Shown here piece by piece: positions 1 to 8,836 of a stretch of DNA of 64,000 nucleotides. Source of the DNA: Candidatus Barnesiella excrementigallinarum (lineage in GTDB: Bacteria; Bacteroidota; Bacteroidia; Bacteroidales; Barnesiellaceae); NCBI GenBank assembly GCA_019114445.1, contig DXFL01000030.1:1-64000 (forward strand). Reading direction: 5' to 3'. The stretch's first letter is position 1; each line of letters begins with the position of its first letter. A model generated the notes under the pieces. The model had not been told where the DNA came from. It saw only the letters and a list, made by a program, of their open reading frames with translations, and made no database searches. Both the position numbers and the translations under genes were made by a program.

Positions 1-15
1 TAAAAAATAATTATT

Positions 16-1674
16 ATGAGCAACGAGAGTTTCAATAAATATATCGAGCAGTCCATCAAAGAAAATTGGGAACGAATAGCTCTAAGCGATTTCGACGGAG
101 TATCTTACCACTACAAAGACATCGCTCGCAAAATAGCCAAAATACACCTTTTGCTGGAAAGCGCCGATATAAAAACCGGCGATAAGATTGCCATCTGCGG
201 AAAGAACTCGGCACACTGGGCCGTAGCGTTCTTCGCTGCAATCACCTATGGAGCCGTGCCCGTACCCATCTTGCACGAATTCAAAGCGGACAACATTCAC
301 CATATCGTCAACCACTCCGAAGCAAAACTCTTGTTTGTAGGCGATGTGGTATGGGAGGAGTTGGACGAAAGCCTCATGACCAACCTGACGGGTATTTTCC
401 TGCTCACCGACTTCTCGCTGTTGAAATCGAAAAGCGCCAAACTCACCGATATGCGCGACAGGCTCAACGAATACTTCGGGAAGAAATATCCCTCGCGCTT
501 TACCCCCGAAGCCGTCAGCTACTACAAAGATTCGCCCGACGAACTGGCGGTCATCAATTACACATCGGGCTCGACCGGATTTTCAAAAGGTGTTATGCTC
601 CCCTACCGCAGCCTGTGGTCCAATGTCGAATTCTGTTTGACCCATTTGCCATACCTCAACGCCGGCGACGGTATTGTGTGTATGCTGCCAATGGCTCATA
701 TGTACGGCATGGTTATCGAAATGATACACCCGTTTGCCAAAGGTTGCCACTTGCACTTCCTTACCCGTATTCCTTCGCCCAAAATCATCATGGACGCCTT
801 TGCCTCAGTAAAGCCCAAACTCATTATTGCCGTCCCGCTTATCATCGAAAAAATCATCAAAACAAAAGTTTTCCCTCTACTGGAAAAACCTTTGATGAAA
901 GTGATGCTAAAAGTACCCTTCTTAGACAACCAGCTACTGGCCAAGATTAACGATAAACTCTACGAGACATTCGGAGGGAACTTGGTTCAGATGATTATCG
1001 GAGGCGCAGCGCTCAACCGCGACGTAGAACAATTTTTGCGGCGCATAGGGTTTCCCTTTACCGTTGGTTATGGTATGACCGAGTGCGGCCCCCTCATCTC
1101 TTATGCCCCGTGGGACGAAACCCGAATAGGCTCTTGCGGCCGCATAGTCGATCGCATGGAGGGACGAGTAAACTCACCCGATCCAGAAAAAATCGTAGGC
1201 GAACTGTTGGTAAAAGGTTCGAACACCATGCTCGGCTACTATAAAAACGAAGAGGCTACACAAACGACATTTACCCCCGACGGTTGGATGAAAACCGGCG
1301 ACCTGTGTACGATCGACGCCGACGGGTTCGTCTATTTGAGAGGACGGAACAAAAATATGATCCTCGGCCCGTCGGGACAAAACATCTATCCCGAAGAGAT
1401 TGAGGACAAACTAAACAATATGCCTTATGTGTGCGAATCGCTCATTGTAGAGCAAGACCACAAATTGATTGCGCTCGTCTATCCCGACATAGAAAACGCA
1501 CAACTTTCGAACCTTTCGAGACACGCCTTAGAAGCTCAAATGGAAGAAAACATCGCTTCGCTCAACAAAGAACTTCCCGCATACAGCCAAATCACCCGGC
1601 TCAAAATTCATTACGAGGAGTTCGAAAAAACACCCAAACGCAGCATAAAAAGGTATCTTTATCAAAATAACTGA
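16..1674 (+). CDS. Long-chain acyl-CoA synthetase (AMP-forming, ANL superfamily)
   Basis: This 552-residue protein belongs to the AMP-binding adenylating family and most likely activates fatty acids with ATP and CoA on the cytoplasmic side of the membrane. The phosphate-binding loop NYTSGSTGFSKG lies near residue 180. The GYGMTECGP motif lies near 352, and TGDL with the hinge LRGRNKNMI lies near 430-450. The GQNIYPEEIE motif follows, and a C-terminal KTPKRSIKR segment supplies the catalytic lysine region. Length is slightly short of typical FadD-like enzymes (about 600) but all core motifs are present. The ATG at 16 follows an A/T-rich stretch and is only 15 bases from the window edge, so its promoter is not visible. 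A hairpin terminator follows. The chain length of the substrate cannot be read from sequence, and a medium-chain or o-succinylbenzoate-type specificity is less likely. Confidence 0.88.
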   Translation: MSNESFNKYIEQSIKENWERIALSDFDGVSYHYKDIARKIAKIHLLLESADIKTGDKIAICGKNSAHWAVAFFAAITYGAVPVPILHEFKADNIHHIVNHSEAKLLFVGDVVWEELDESLMTNLTGIFLLTDFSLLKSKSAKLTDMRDRLNEYFGKKYPSRFTPEAVSYYKDSPDELAVINYTSGSTGFSKGVMLPYRSLWSNVEFCLTHLPYLNAGDGIVCMLPMAHMYGMVIEMIHPFAKGCHLHFLTRIPSPKIIMDAFASVKPKLIIAVPLIIEKIIKTKVFPLLEKPLMKVMLKVPFLDNQLLAKINDKLYETFGGNLVQMIIGGAALNRDVEQFLRRIGFPFTVGYGMTECGPLISYAPWDETRIGSCGRIVDRMEGRVNSPDPEKIVGELLVKGSNTMLGYYKNEEATQTTFTPDGWMKTGDLCTIDADGFVYLRGRNKNMILGPSGQNIYPEEIEDKLNNMPYVCESLIVEQDHKLIALVYPDIENAQLSNLSRHALEAQMEENIASLNKELPAYSQITRLKIHYEEFEKTPKRSIKRYLYQNN

Positions 1675-1685
1675 CCGAAAGGAAC

Positions 1686-1732
1686 AAAGCCGGCAAAATA
1701 TAAAAACACATCGTTTGTTATTGCCGGCTTTT
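1686..1732 (+). terminator. Rho-independent terminator after the acyl-CoA synthetase
   Basis: The inverted repeat AAGCCGGCAA (1687-1696) pairs with TTGCCGGCTT (1721-1730) and is followed by more T residues. The loop is long (about 24 bases) and contains the probable -33 element of the next gene, so terminator and promoter overlap. Confidence 0.6.
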
Positions 1733-1735
1733 ATG

Positions 1736-1743
1736 TATCTTTG
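1736..1743 (+). promoter_or_regulatory. Bacteroidetes -7 promoter element (TATCTTTG) for the porin gene
   Basis: TATCTTTG matches the Bacteroidetes sigma-ABfr consensus TAnnTTTG exactly. A TTTG at 1714-1717 sits at the right distance for the -33 element. The predicted transcription start falls about at the ATG at 1751, implying a leaderless or nearly leaderless mRNA. Confidence 0.7.
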
Positions 1744-1750
1744 CAAATCA

Positions 1751-3703
1751 ATGAGAAAAGCCTGCATTATCATATTGACCCTTGTTTTCTGTTCGCTTTT
1801 TTCAGAAGCGAAGAAAAAACAAAACATACCCGATCCCTATGCGTGGAGTATCACCCAACCGTTAGGGCTGCGATACAACGTCCCCATGGACACCCTTATG
1901 CGCAATTTTTACAGTACCGACATTCCGTCCAGCTATTCAACGGCATACGGGACAACCGGTAACCTCGGTACGGCAGCTTTCTCCAAAATATTTTTCGACA
2001 GGCCTCTGCCCTCGGAATTTATTTTCAAAGAACCCTTCTCCCACTGGATACAGACTGCCTCCACGTGGAAATTCTACAACACCCACATACCCTACACCCA
2101 ACTCTCCTATTTGACCGGAGGTTCCAAGCAAAACGCTCAGGACGATTTAAAAGCGGTCTTCTCCGGGAACTTCAACCAAAAATTGGAATTCGGAGCCAGC
2201 GTCAATTACATACTGGCTCGGGGGAACTATCAGCACCAAGCGGCAAAAGACTTGGCATACAGTATTTTCGGAAGCTATTTGGGCGACCGGTACGACATTC
2301 AGTTTTTTATCAACACCTACAATTTCGTTAATCAGGAAAACGGCGGTATTAGCGACGACACCTACATTCTACGCCCCGAAGAGGTACAAGGCGGTCAGTC
2401 GAGTGTAGACACCCGTACAATCCCTACCAACCTGACCGATGCCTACAACCGTATTCGGGGACAAGAGATCTATGCCACCCAGCGGTACAAATTCGGATTC
2501 TATCAAGAGGAGACGCAAGACACGACGGTCATTCGCACCTTTATCCCCGTTACCAGCATTATCCACACCATCGAGTACAACGCCAACAAACACCGGTTTG
2601 TCAACCAGTCGTTATCCGAGGATACCACCTTTTTTGCCAACACCTATTTGAGCCTCAACGGCACAAACGACGAGACCCAATACCAATCCATACGAAATAC
2701 CGTGGGCATATCGCTGCTCGAAGGGTTCAACAAATATGCAAAAATGGGGCTGGCCGCCTATGCCACATACGAATACCGTCACTACACGTTGCCGAGGGAT
2801 ACCCTGTCGACCGTCATTGAGGGGCTTACCCCAAGACCCGATTTTGTCAATCCCCGCAGCCACTCGGAAAATCTTTTTTGGGTTGGCGGCGAGTTGTCGA
2901 AACAACAAGGTGAGTTGTTAACCTATAATGTAAACGGTAAATTCGGGCTCATCGGCTCTGTCATCGGCGATATCGACGTCACCGCCGACGTACGCAGCCG
3001 ATTCAGACTTTGGAACGACACCGTACAATTAAAAGCCTACGGATTCTTCAAAAACACCGAGCCCTCATATTTCTACAAACGATATACCTCCAACCATTTC
3101 ATTTGGAACAACGACTTCGGGAAAGTACGGCGCATGAGAGTAGGCGGCGAATTTAACATACAACGATGGCGTACCAAACTGAATGTGGGAGTAGAAAACA
3201 TTCAAAACTATATCTATTTCGACAACGACTGTTTGCCCCGGCAAGAGAGCTCCATCATACAGGTATTCCAAGCCAAACTCAACCAAGACTTCAAATTCGG
3301 GATATTCAACTGGGACAACGAAATAGTTTACCAAAAATCGAGTAAAGCGTCGGTAATTCCCCTACCCGAATTGAGCGTGTACAGCAATATGTATCTCTTA
3401 TTCCGTATAGCCAAAGTTTTGCACGTCCAACTGGGAGTAGATTGCCGCTACTACACCAAATATAAAAGCGAAGCCTTCCAACCGGCCACCCTTACGTTCC
3501 ACACCCAAGACCAAATCGAGGTGGGGAATTATCCCTTTATGAATGCCTACATCAACATGAAACTGAAACAGACCCGTTTCTTCGTGATGATGTCGCACGT
3601 AAATCAAGGAGTATTCGGCGGGAACAACTATTTTTCGCTGCCACACTATCCGTTAAACCCGAGAATGTTCCAAATGGGACTGTCCATCGATTTTTCAAAC
3701 TAA
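1751..3703 (+). CDS. Putative porin (Bacteroidetes outer-membrane beta-barrel protein)
   Basis: This 650-residue exported protein resembles the 'putative porin' family (PF14121) of Bacteroidetes. It should form an outer-membrane beta-barrel, but its solute is unknown. I chose the ATG at 1751 because it begins directly with a signal peptide (MRKACIIILTLVFCSLFSEA). An in-frame ATG at 1715 would place a non-signal segment ahead and lies upstream of the promoter -7 box. The body is rich in alternating aromatic and polar residues, typical of barrel strands, and the last residues end in ...LSIDFSN, consistent with a C-terminal beta strand. The next gene begins 4 bases after the stop, so the two are probably cotranscribed. 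Confidence 0.8.
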   Translation: MRKACIIILTLVFCSLFSEAKKKQNIPDPYAWSITQPLGLRYNVPMDTLMRNFYSTDIPSSYSTAYGTTGNLGTAAFSKIFFDRPLPSEFIFKEPFSHWIQTASTWKFYNTHIPYTQLSYLTGGSKQNAQDDLKAVFSGNFNQKLEFGASVNYILARGNYQHQAAKDLAYSIFGSYLGDRYDIQFFINTYNFVNQENGGISDDTYILRPEEVQGGQSSVDTRTIPTNLTDAYNRIRGQEIYATQRYKFGFYQEETQDTTVIRTFIPVTSIIHTIEYNANKHRFVNQSLSEDTTFFANTYLSLNGTNDETQYQSIRNTVGISLLEGFNKYAKMGLAAYATYEYRHYTLPRDTLSTVIEGLTPRPDFVNPRSHSENLFWVGGELSKQQGELLTYNVNGKFGLIGSVIGDIDVTADVRSRFRLWNDTVQLKAYGFFKNTEPSYFYKRYTSNHFIWNNDFGKVRRMRVGGEFNIQRWRTKLNVGVENIQNYIYFDNDCLPRQESSIIQVFQAKLNQDFKFGIFNWDNEIVYQKSSKASVIPLPELSVYSNMYLLFRIAKVLHVQLGVDCRYYTKYKSEAFQPATLTFHTQDQIEVGNYPFMNAYINMKLKQTRFFVMMSHVNQGVFGGNNYFSLPHYPLNPRMFQMGLSIDFSN

Positions 3704-3707
3704 GCCC

Positions 3708-4517
3708 ATGAAGAAAAAGAGATACATCTACATCTATATCGTATTGCTGATTATCGTCGTGGGATTTATGGCGTGGCTGCGCTCGCAAAGCGGAGGTTAT
3801 CACCCAAGATCGTTCGAAGAGATCGAATCGGAGGGCGTGTTGCGCATTGTTACCGACTATACCCCCTTATCCTATTACCTGCAAGGCGACAGCCTTTCGG
3901 GGTTCGATTACGAACTGGCTCGCATGATAGGACAACGAAGCGGGCTTTCCGTCGAAATCATTCCCGAAGTGAATCTGAGTAAGAGTATCGAGGGTTTGGA
4001 AACCGGACAATACGATATTATCGCCCGCCAACTACCTGTAACCTCGGAGATTAAAGAAGAACTGGCATTTACCGTACCTATCCAGCTGAACAAACAGGTA
4101 CTGGTTCAGCAAAAGGAGCCCGGCGAAGGGAAAACACCTATACGCAACCAACTCGACTTGGCCGGGAAAACCCTCTATATCGTTAGCGACGCACCCACGA
4201 AATTACGCATTAATAACCTGTCGCACGAAATAGGCGATACGATATATATCCAAGAGGAAAAAACCTACGGAGCCGAACAGCTTATTATGATGGTAGCAAC
4301 CGGCGAAATAGAATTTGCCGTATGCGACAAAGCCATTGCATTGGAAATGAGTAAAGACTATCCCCAAATAGACTGTAACACCGATATAAGTTTCACACAG
4401 TTTCAATCGTGGGCGTTGCGAAAAAACGACTCGATTTTGCTGGACAACTTAAATAAATGGATTACCGACATTCAACAAACTCCCAAATATAAAGAACTGT
4501 ACGACAGTTACTTTTAA
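3708..4517 (+). CDS. Exported family-3 solute-binding domain protein (MltF N-domain-like)
   Basis: The 269-residue protein has an N-terminal hydrophobic anchor (residues about 5-24) followed by a bacterial extracellular solute-binding protein family 3 fold. The typical opening is present (GVLRIVTDYTPLSYY, then SGFDYELARMIGQ), as is the GQYDIIARQLPVT segment. The same fold forms the regulatory N-terminal half of the lytic transglycosylase MltF, but here the protein ends after the binding domain and has no transglycosylase domain with its catalytic glutamate. It is probably a membrane-tethered periplasmic binding protein for an amino acid or peptidoglycan fragment. No ABC transporter permease or ATPase gene is adjacent. 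It starts 4 bases after the porin stop and is likely translated from the same mRNA. Confidence 0.72.
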   Translation: MKKKRYIYIYIVLLIIVVGFMAWLRSQSGGYHPRSFEEIESEGVLRIVTDYTPLSYYLQGDSLSGFDYELARMIGQRSGLSVEIIPEVNLSKSIEGLETGQYDIIARQLPVTSEIKEELAFTVPIQLNKQVLVQQKEPGEGKTPIRNQLDLAGKTLYIVSDAPTKLRINNLSHEIGDTIYIQEEKTYGAEQLIMMVATGEIEFAVCDKAIALEMSKDYPQIDCNTDISFTQFQSWALRKNDSILLDNLNKWITDIQQTPKYKELYDSYF

Positions 4518-4529
4518 CATGGGACGAAT

Positions 4530-4557
4530 GCCGTGCCTCATGAGGCGGCCTTATTTT
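4530..4557 (+). terminator. Weak candidate terminator between the porin unit and the rnf operon
   Basis: GCCT (4535-4538) and AGGC (4543-4546) form a short stem around CATG, extended by flanking GCC/GGC, followed by TTATTTT. The stem is short and imperfect, so this is only a candidate. Confidence 0.35.
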
Positions 4558-4614
4558 GGAATATGGGAACACGATAAAGAGGAATGTAAAAAGTCACATT
4601 AAAGTTTCTATTGC

Positions 4615-5040
4615 ATGGGACAACCCGACATAGAACACGAAGGCATTGTAACCGGGATTTCGGAATCGCACATTCTCGTGCGAATTATCCAGCAATCGGC
4701 TTGCGCCGGTTGCCACGCAGCCTCGGTATGCTCTACCGCCGACAAAAAAGAGAAAATCATCGAAGTGGAGAAGCCCGGTTTTCCCGTAAAAACGGGCGAA
4801 AAGGTGGTTGTGGCTTTATCGGCGGTATCGGGCTACAAAGCCGTAGGATTCACCATAATCCTTCCGTTACTCCTCTTGATACTGTCGCTTGCAGCCGCCC
4901 GGTTATTCCACTTGAACGAGTTGCTCATCGGGTGTTGCGCCCTATCGTCACTCGTCGTATATTATGCAATACTATACCTATATCGTAACCGATTGAAAAA
5001 ACAATTTACTTTTTTCTTGAAAAAAACATTTGTCTCATAA
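4615..5040 (+). CDS. rseC: RseC/MucC-type SoxR-reducing-system protein, first gene of the rnf operon
   Basis: This 141-residue protein matches the RseC family. The N-terminal part carries cysteines in a CAGCHAASVC arrangement near residue 31, and two membrane segments follow (about residues 77-97 and 102-120). RseC proteins of Bacteroidetes usually sit directly upstream of rnfB, as here, with 3 bases between stop and next start. In proteobacteria RseC is linked to Rnf function and SoxR reduction. In this organism a role as an Rnf assembly or electron-input factor is an inference. The ATG at 4615 is followed by an acidic cytoplasmic segment, so no signal peptide is expected. Confidence 0.85.
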   Translation: MGQPDIEHEGIVTGISESHILVRIIQQSACAGCHAASVCSTADKKEKIIEVEKPGFPVKTGEKVVVALSAVSGYKAVGFTIILPLLLLILSLAAARLFHLNELLIGCCALSSLVVYYAILYLYRNRLKKQFTFFLKKTFVS

Positions 5041-5043
5041 CTT

Positions 5044-5886
5044 ATGGTAATGGCAATCATCATATTAAGTATTATCGGACTCATCAGTGCTACACTGTTG
5101 TATGTCATCTCCCGCAAATTCCATGTAGAAGAGGATGCTCGTATCGACGAGATAGAATCTATTCTGCCGGGAGCGAATTGTGGCGGATGCGGATACGCCG
5201 GCTGCCGCAATTTCGCGGAACAATGCGTAAAAGCGACCTCGCTCGACACCTTGTTGTGTCCTGTCGGAGGGAACGAAGTCATGCAAAAAATAGCCCCTAT
5301 ACTGGGACTGCAAGCCGTAGAACAAGCTCCGCGCATTGCCGTGGTTCGCTGTAACGGCAGTTGCGAAAACCGTCCGCACACCAGCCACTACGAAGGGGCT
5401 CACAGTTGTGCGGTAGTAGCCTCGCTCTATTCGGGCGAAAGCAACTGCAACTATGGCTGTTTGGGCGAAGGCGATTGTGCTGCCGCCTGCGAATTTGGCG
5501 GAATCGTCATGGACCCGGTCACCCGCCTGCCCCGTATCAATCCCGACATCTGCATTGCTTGCGGTTCGTGTGCAAAGGCTTGTCCCCGGCACATTATAGA
5601 GTTGCGGAAGAGAGAAGAGCCTCGCATTTATGTAGCCTGCAACAACAAGGACAAAGGTATTATTGCCCGAAAAATTTGTGCCGTGGCCTGTATCGGGTGC
5701 GGCAAATGTGTGAAAAGTTGCCCCAACGAGGCAATCTCGTTGACCGACAATTTGGCTTATATCGACGACAAACTTTGCCTCGCGTGTCAGCAATGTGTCG
5801 AAGGGTGTCCCACCCATGCCATACAAATAGTAACGACCGATAACCCCAATATTTCTATAAAAGAGAAGGAAGCTGCATTATGTTAA
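5044..5886 (+). CDS. rnfB: Rnf electron transport complex subunit B (iron-sulfur protein)
   Basis: RnfB receives electrons from reduced ferredoxin. The 280-residue protein starts with one membrane helix (residues about 2-22). A Fe-S motif of the CGGCGYAGC type follows near residue 44, and two groups of ferredoxin CxxCxxCxxxC motifs come near 165-180 (CIACGSCAKACP) and 217-260 (CIGCGKCVKSCP, CLACQQCVEGCP). An additional cysteine group (CNYGCLGEGDCAAAC) lies near 137-151. This multi-cluster layout is normal for Bacteroidetes and other anaerobes. A second ATG two codons in (5050) is an equally good start. The gene overlaps rnfC by 7 bases, indicating translational coupling. Confidence 0.93.
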   Translation: MVMAIIILSIIGLISATLLYVISRKFHVEEDARIDEIESILPGANCGGCGYAGCRNFAEQCVKATSLDTLLCPVGGNEVMQKIAPILGLQAVEQAPRIAVVRCNGSCENRPHTSHYEGAHSCAVVASLYSGESNCNYGCLGEGDCAAACEFGGIVMDPVTRLPRINPDICIACGSCAKACPRHIIELRKREEPRIYVACNNKDKGIIARKICAVACIGCGKCVKSCPNEAISLTDNLAYIDDKLCLACQQCVEGCPTHAIQIVTTDNPNISIKEKEAALC

Positions 5887-7214
5887 AGACTTTTCGTATA
5901 GGAGGCATACACCCGCAAGAAAACAAGTTGACGGCACAATGTAGAGTAACCCCCGTCGAAATACCCCGGCAGGTTGCCCTAATGCTCAACCAACACATAG
6001 GCGCACCGGCCAACTGCATAGTCAAAAAGGGCGATACCGTAAAGGTGGGAAGCCTCGTTGCACAAGCCAACGGCTTTGTTTCGGCCAATATCCACTCGCC
6101 CGTATCGGGTACCGTCTCGAAAATAGACAAAACAGCCAACGCATTCGGTATATATGCTCAAACCATCGTCATCGATACCGATGGCGACGAATGGGAAGAA
6201 GAGATCGACCGCAATCCGGCGCTGAACGATTCGGTAGATTTACCGGCCGACGAAATTATCCGGCGTATCACACAAGCCGGCATTGTGGGACTGGGCGGTG
6301 CCACCTTCCCCACCCATGTGAAACTCATGCCGCCCAAAGAGTTCAAACCGACGGCGCTTATCATCAATGCCACCGAATGCGAACCCTACCTCACCGACGA
6401 CCACGCGCTCATGCTCGAATCGCCCGAACAGATTCTCGTCGGATGCCGCATACTGATGAAAGCCATCGGCGTCGAAAAAACCTATATAGGCATAGAAAAC
6501 AACAAAAAAGATGCCATTGCCTTGCTGCAAAAACACGCCGGGAAATTTTCCGGCATAGAAATCGTACCCTTGCGTACGCGATACCCGCAGGGCGGAGAGA
6601 AACAACTTATCGACGCCATACTGCACAAACAGGTAGCCAATGGGGCTTTGCCGGTATCGACCGGAGCCATCGTTCAAAACGTAGGCACAGCTTTTGCTGT
6701 TTATGAAGCCGTTCAAAAGAACAAACCGCTCGTCGACCGTATTGTCACCGTCACGGGCGACAATCTTGCACGCCCCGGAAATTATCGGGTAAGACTGGGT
6801 ATGCCCATACGCGAATTGATCGAAATTGCCGGCGGCACCCTTGCCGAAGGCGACAAAGTGATACTGGGCGGGCCCATGATGGGCAAAGCCATATCCAACT
6901 TGGATGCTCCCATACCCAAAGGCTGTTCGGGCATTTTGATCCTGAACGAAAGCCATGCCCACCGAAACGAACCGGTGGCCTGCATACGATGCGGCAAATG
7001 CGTGTCGGTGTGCCCGATGGGGCTCGAACCATACTTGTTGGCCAAACTGTCGGAAAGGCACCTGTTCGATCAAGCCGAAAAAGAGCTCATCACCGCCTGC
7101 TTGGAGTGCGGGTGTTGCGCATACAGTTGCCCCTCGAACCGTCCTATACTCGATTACATACGAATCGGGAAAAATGCAGTCAATCAAATCATACGATCCC
7201 GAAAACAATCATAA
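5880..7214 (+). CDS. rnfC: Rnf complex subunit C (NADH-binding, FMN and Fe-S)
   Basis: RnfC is the peripheral subunit that exchanges electrons with NAD+/NADH. The 444-residue protein has the N-terminal barrel segment, a glycine-rich nucleotide and FMN-binding region (GIVGLGGATFPTHVK near 137, related to the Nqo1 fold), an ECEPYLTDD motif near 167 and a soluble-ligand-binding beta-grasp part. Two C-terminal [4Fe-4S] motifs follow, CIRCGKCVSVCP near 366 and CLECGCCAYSCP near 405. Length is typical of the short form without the repeated alanine-rich tail found in enterobacteria. Its start lies inside rnfB. Confidence 0.94.
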   Translation: MLKTFRIGGIHPQENKLTAQCRVTPVEIPRQVALMLNQHIGAPANCIVKKGDTVKVGSLVAQANGFVSANIHSPVSGTVSKIDKTANAFGIYAQTIVIDTDGDEWEEEIDRNPALNDSVDLPADEIIRRITQAGIVGLGGATFPTHVKLMPPKEFKPTALIINATECEPYLTDDHALMLESPEQILVGCRILMKAIGVEKTYIGIENNKKDAIALLQKHAGKFSGIEIVPLRTRYPQGGEKQLIDAILHKQVANGALPVSTGAIVQNVGTAFAVYEAVQKNKPLVDRIVTVTGDNLARPGNYRVRLGMPIRELIEIAGGTLAEGDKVILGGPMMGKAISNLDAPIPKGCSGILILNESHAHRNEPVACIRCGKCVSVCPMGLEPYLLAKLSERHLFDQAEKELITACLECGCCAYSCPSNRPILDYIRIGKNAVNQIIRSRKQS

Positions 7215-7229
7215 CCTATTTTTTCTGAA

Positions 7230-8225
7230 ATGGAACTAACCGTATCACCCTCCCCTCACATACACGGCAACCTTACCGCTTCGAAATGTATGTACAACGT
7301 GGTCATCGCTCTGTTGCCCGCTTTGGCCGTGTCGCTCTACTTCTTTGGAATAGGAGCGTTGATAGTTACCCTGTCGTCCATACTCTCGTGTGTCATTGTC
7401 GAATACCTCATACAAAAATATCTATTGAAAGAAAAGCCCACGATAGGCGATGGTTCGGCCATTCTCACGGGACTTTTGCTGGCATTCAACCTGCCCTCCA
7501 ATTTGCCGATATGGATTGTCGTTATCGGAGCCATCGTCGCTATCGGTATCGCCAAAATGGCTTTCGGCGGTTTGGGCAACAACATCTTCAACCCGGCTTT
7601 GGCCGGGCGGGTATTCCTGCTCATATCGTTCCCGACCTACATGACCCAATGGCCTCTGCCCGGAGTATCGCGATGGAGCTATACCGATGCCGAAACCGGT
7701 GCGACATTGCTCTCGAAACTGAAAGAAGAAGGAATACAATGGGCCGGACAAATCGACATCGCCAACCTGTGGATCGGCAATCAAGGCGGCAGTTTGGGCG
7801 AAGTAGGCGCTATCGCCCTGCTGCTGGGATTTGTCTATCTGCTCTGCCGCAAAATTATAAGCTGGCATATTCCCGTATCTATTTTAGCTACGGTTTTCCT
7901 GTTCAGTTTTGCCGTAGGAATGGGTAAAATGCAAGGTTCCCTGCAAGGAGTTTCGATTTGGCAATCGGCACTCGATTTCGCCCTTATCCAACTGCTGTCG
8001 GGCGGACTTCTACTCGGTGCCATCTACATGGCAACCGATTACGTCACTTCACCGATGACATCACGGGGTATGATTATCTACGGTATCGGGATAGGCATAT
8101 TGACGGTTGTGATACGCCAATGGGGCGGCTATCCCGAAGGAGTATCCTTTGCAATCCTCATCATGAACGCATTCACCCCGCTCATCAACAATTACGTCAA
8201 ACCCAAACGCTTCGGGAGGATTTAA
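7230..8225 (+). CDS. rnfD: Rnf complex subunit D (flavinylated membrane subunit)
   Basis: RnfD is an integral membrane protein carrying a covalently bound FMN. The 331-residue sequence has about nine hydrophobic segments and a TGAT motif (ETGATLL, near residue 156) at the site where ApbE attaches FMN to threonine. The family sequence SPHIHG opens the protein and GGLGNNIFNPALAGR lies near 112. The ATG at 7230 follows the rnfC stop by 15 bases. The stop overlaps closely with the start region of rnfG at 8228. Confidence 0.94.
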   Translation: MELTVSPSPHIHGNLTASKCMYNVVIALLPALAVSLYFFGIGALIVTLSSILSCVIVEYLIQKYLLKEKPTIGDGSAILTGLLLAFNLPSNLPIWIVVIGAIVAIGIAKMAFGGLGNNIFNPALAGRVFLLISFPTYMTQWPLPGVSRWSYTDAETGATLLSKLKEEGIQWAGQIDIANLWIGNQGGSLGEVGAIALLLGFVYLLCRKIISWHIPVSILATVFLFSFAVGMGKMQGSLQGVSIWQSALDFALIQLLSGGLLLGAIYMATDYVTSPMTSRGMIIYGIGIGILTVVIRQWGGYPEGVSFAILIMNAFTPLINNYVKPKRFGRI

Positions 8226-8227
8226 TT

Positions 8228-8836
8228 ATGAAGAAAAAGGAATCTACATTCTGGAATATGCTTTGGTCGCTCACCCTCATAACAGCCGTGGCCGGCGGCC
8301 TTTTGGGATATACCTACCGGCTCACGAAGGAGCCTATCGCCCAAGCAGCAAAAGCGGGACGCGAAAAAGCTATACAACAAGTCATTCCCGAATATGACAA
8401 CTCGCCGCTCGACGAACAACTGACCTATACCGTTCATAACGAATTCGGCGAAACACCAGCCATCATCTATCCGGCCAAAAAAGGCGGGACCCTTTGCGGG
8501 GCGGCTGTCGAATGCAGCAACAATACCGGCTACGGCGGAGAGATACGCATAATCGTGGGATTCGAAGCCGATGGTACGATACGTGACTATCAAATTTTGA
8601 AACATCAAGAGACTCCCGGACTAGGCGCCAAAATGGGCGAATGGTTCAAAACCGAAAAAAACAACCAAAGTATTATCGGGAAATCGCCCGAAAACAACAA
8701 TATGCAAGTGAAAAAAGAGGGTGGCGACATCGATGCCATTACGGCGGCAACCATCACATCGCGAGCCTTCTTAGGGGCCGTACGTACAGCCTACGCGGCC
8801 TATTGCGAATCGCTGAAAGGAGGTAGCCATGAATAA
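8228..8836 (+). CDS. rnfG: Rnf complex subunit G (covalent FMN, periplasmic)
   Basis: RnfG carries a covalent FMN on its periplasmic domain. I chose the ATG at 8228 (MKKKESTFWNML), which gives 202 residues with one N-terminal helix (about 11-30). The open frame extends upstream into rnfD but that part encodes no RnfG-like sequence. The FMN-binding region shows GAKMGEWF near 135 and the flavinylation site DAITAATITSRA near 170. The usual family sequence is S/T-G-A-T, and here the glycine is replaced by alanine (TAAT). The last 8 bases overlap the rnfE start. Confidence 0.92.
   Translation: MKKKESTFWNMLWSLTLITAVAGGLLGYTYRLTKEPIAQAAKAGREKAIQQVIPEYDNSPLDEQLTYTVHNEFGETPAIIYPAKKGGTLCGAAVECSNNTGYGGEIRIIVGFEADGTIRDYQILKHQETPGLGAKMGEWFKTEKNNQSIIGKSPENNNMQVKKEGGDIDAITAATITSRAFLGAVRTAYAAYCESLKGGSHE

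Noticed and set aside
7958-8227. In-frame extension upstream of rnfG
   Set aside because: It overlaps rnfD coding sequence in another frame. RnfG family similarity begins at the ATG at 8228. No frameshift or fusion is needed.
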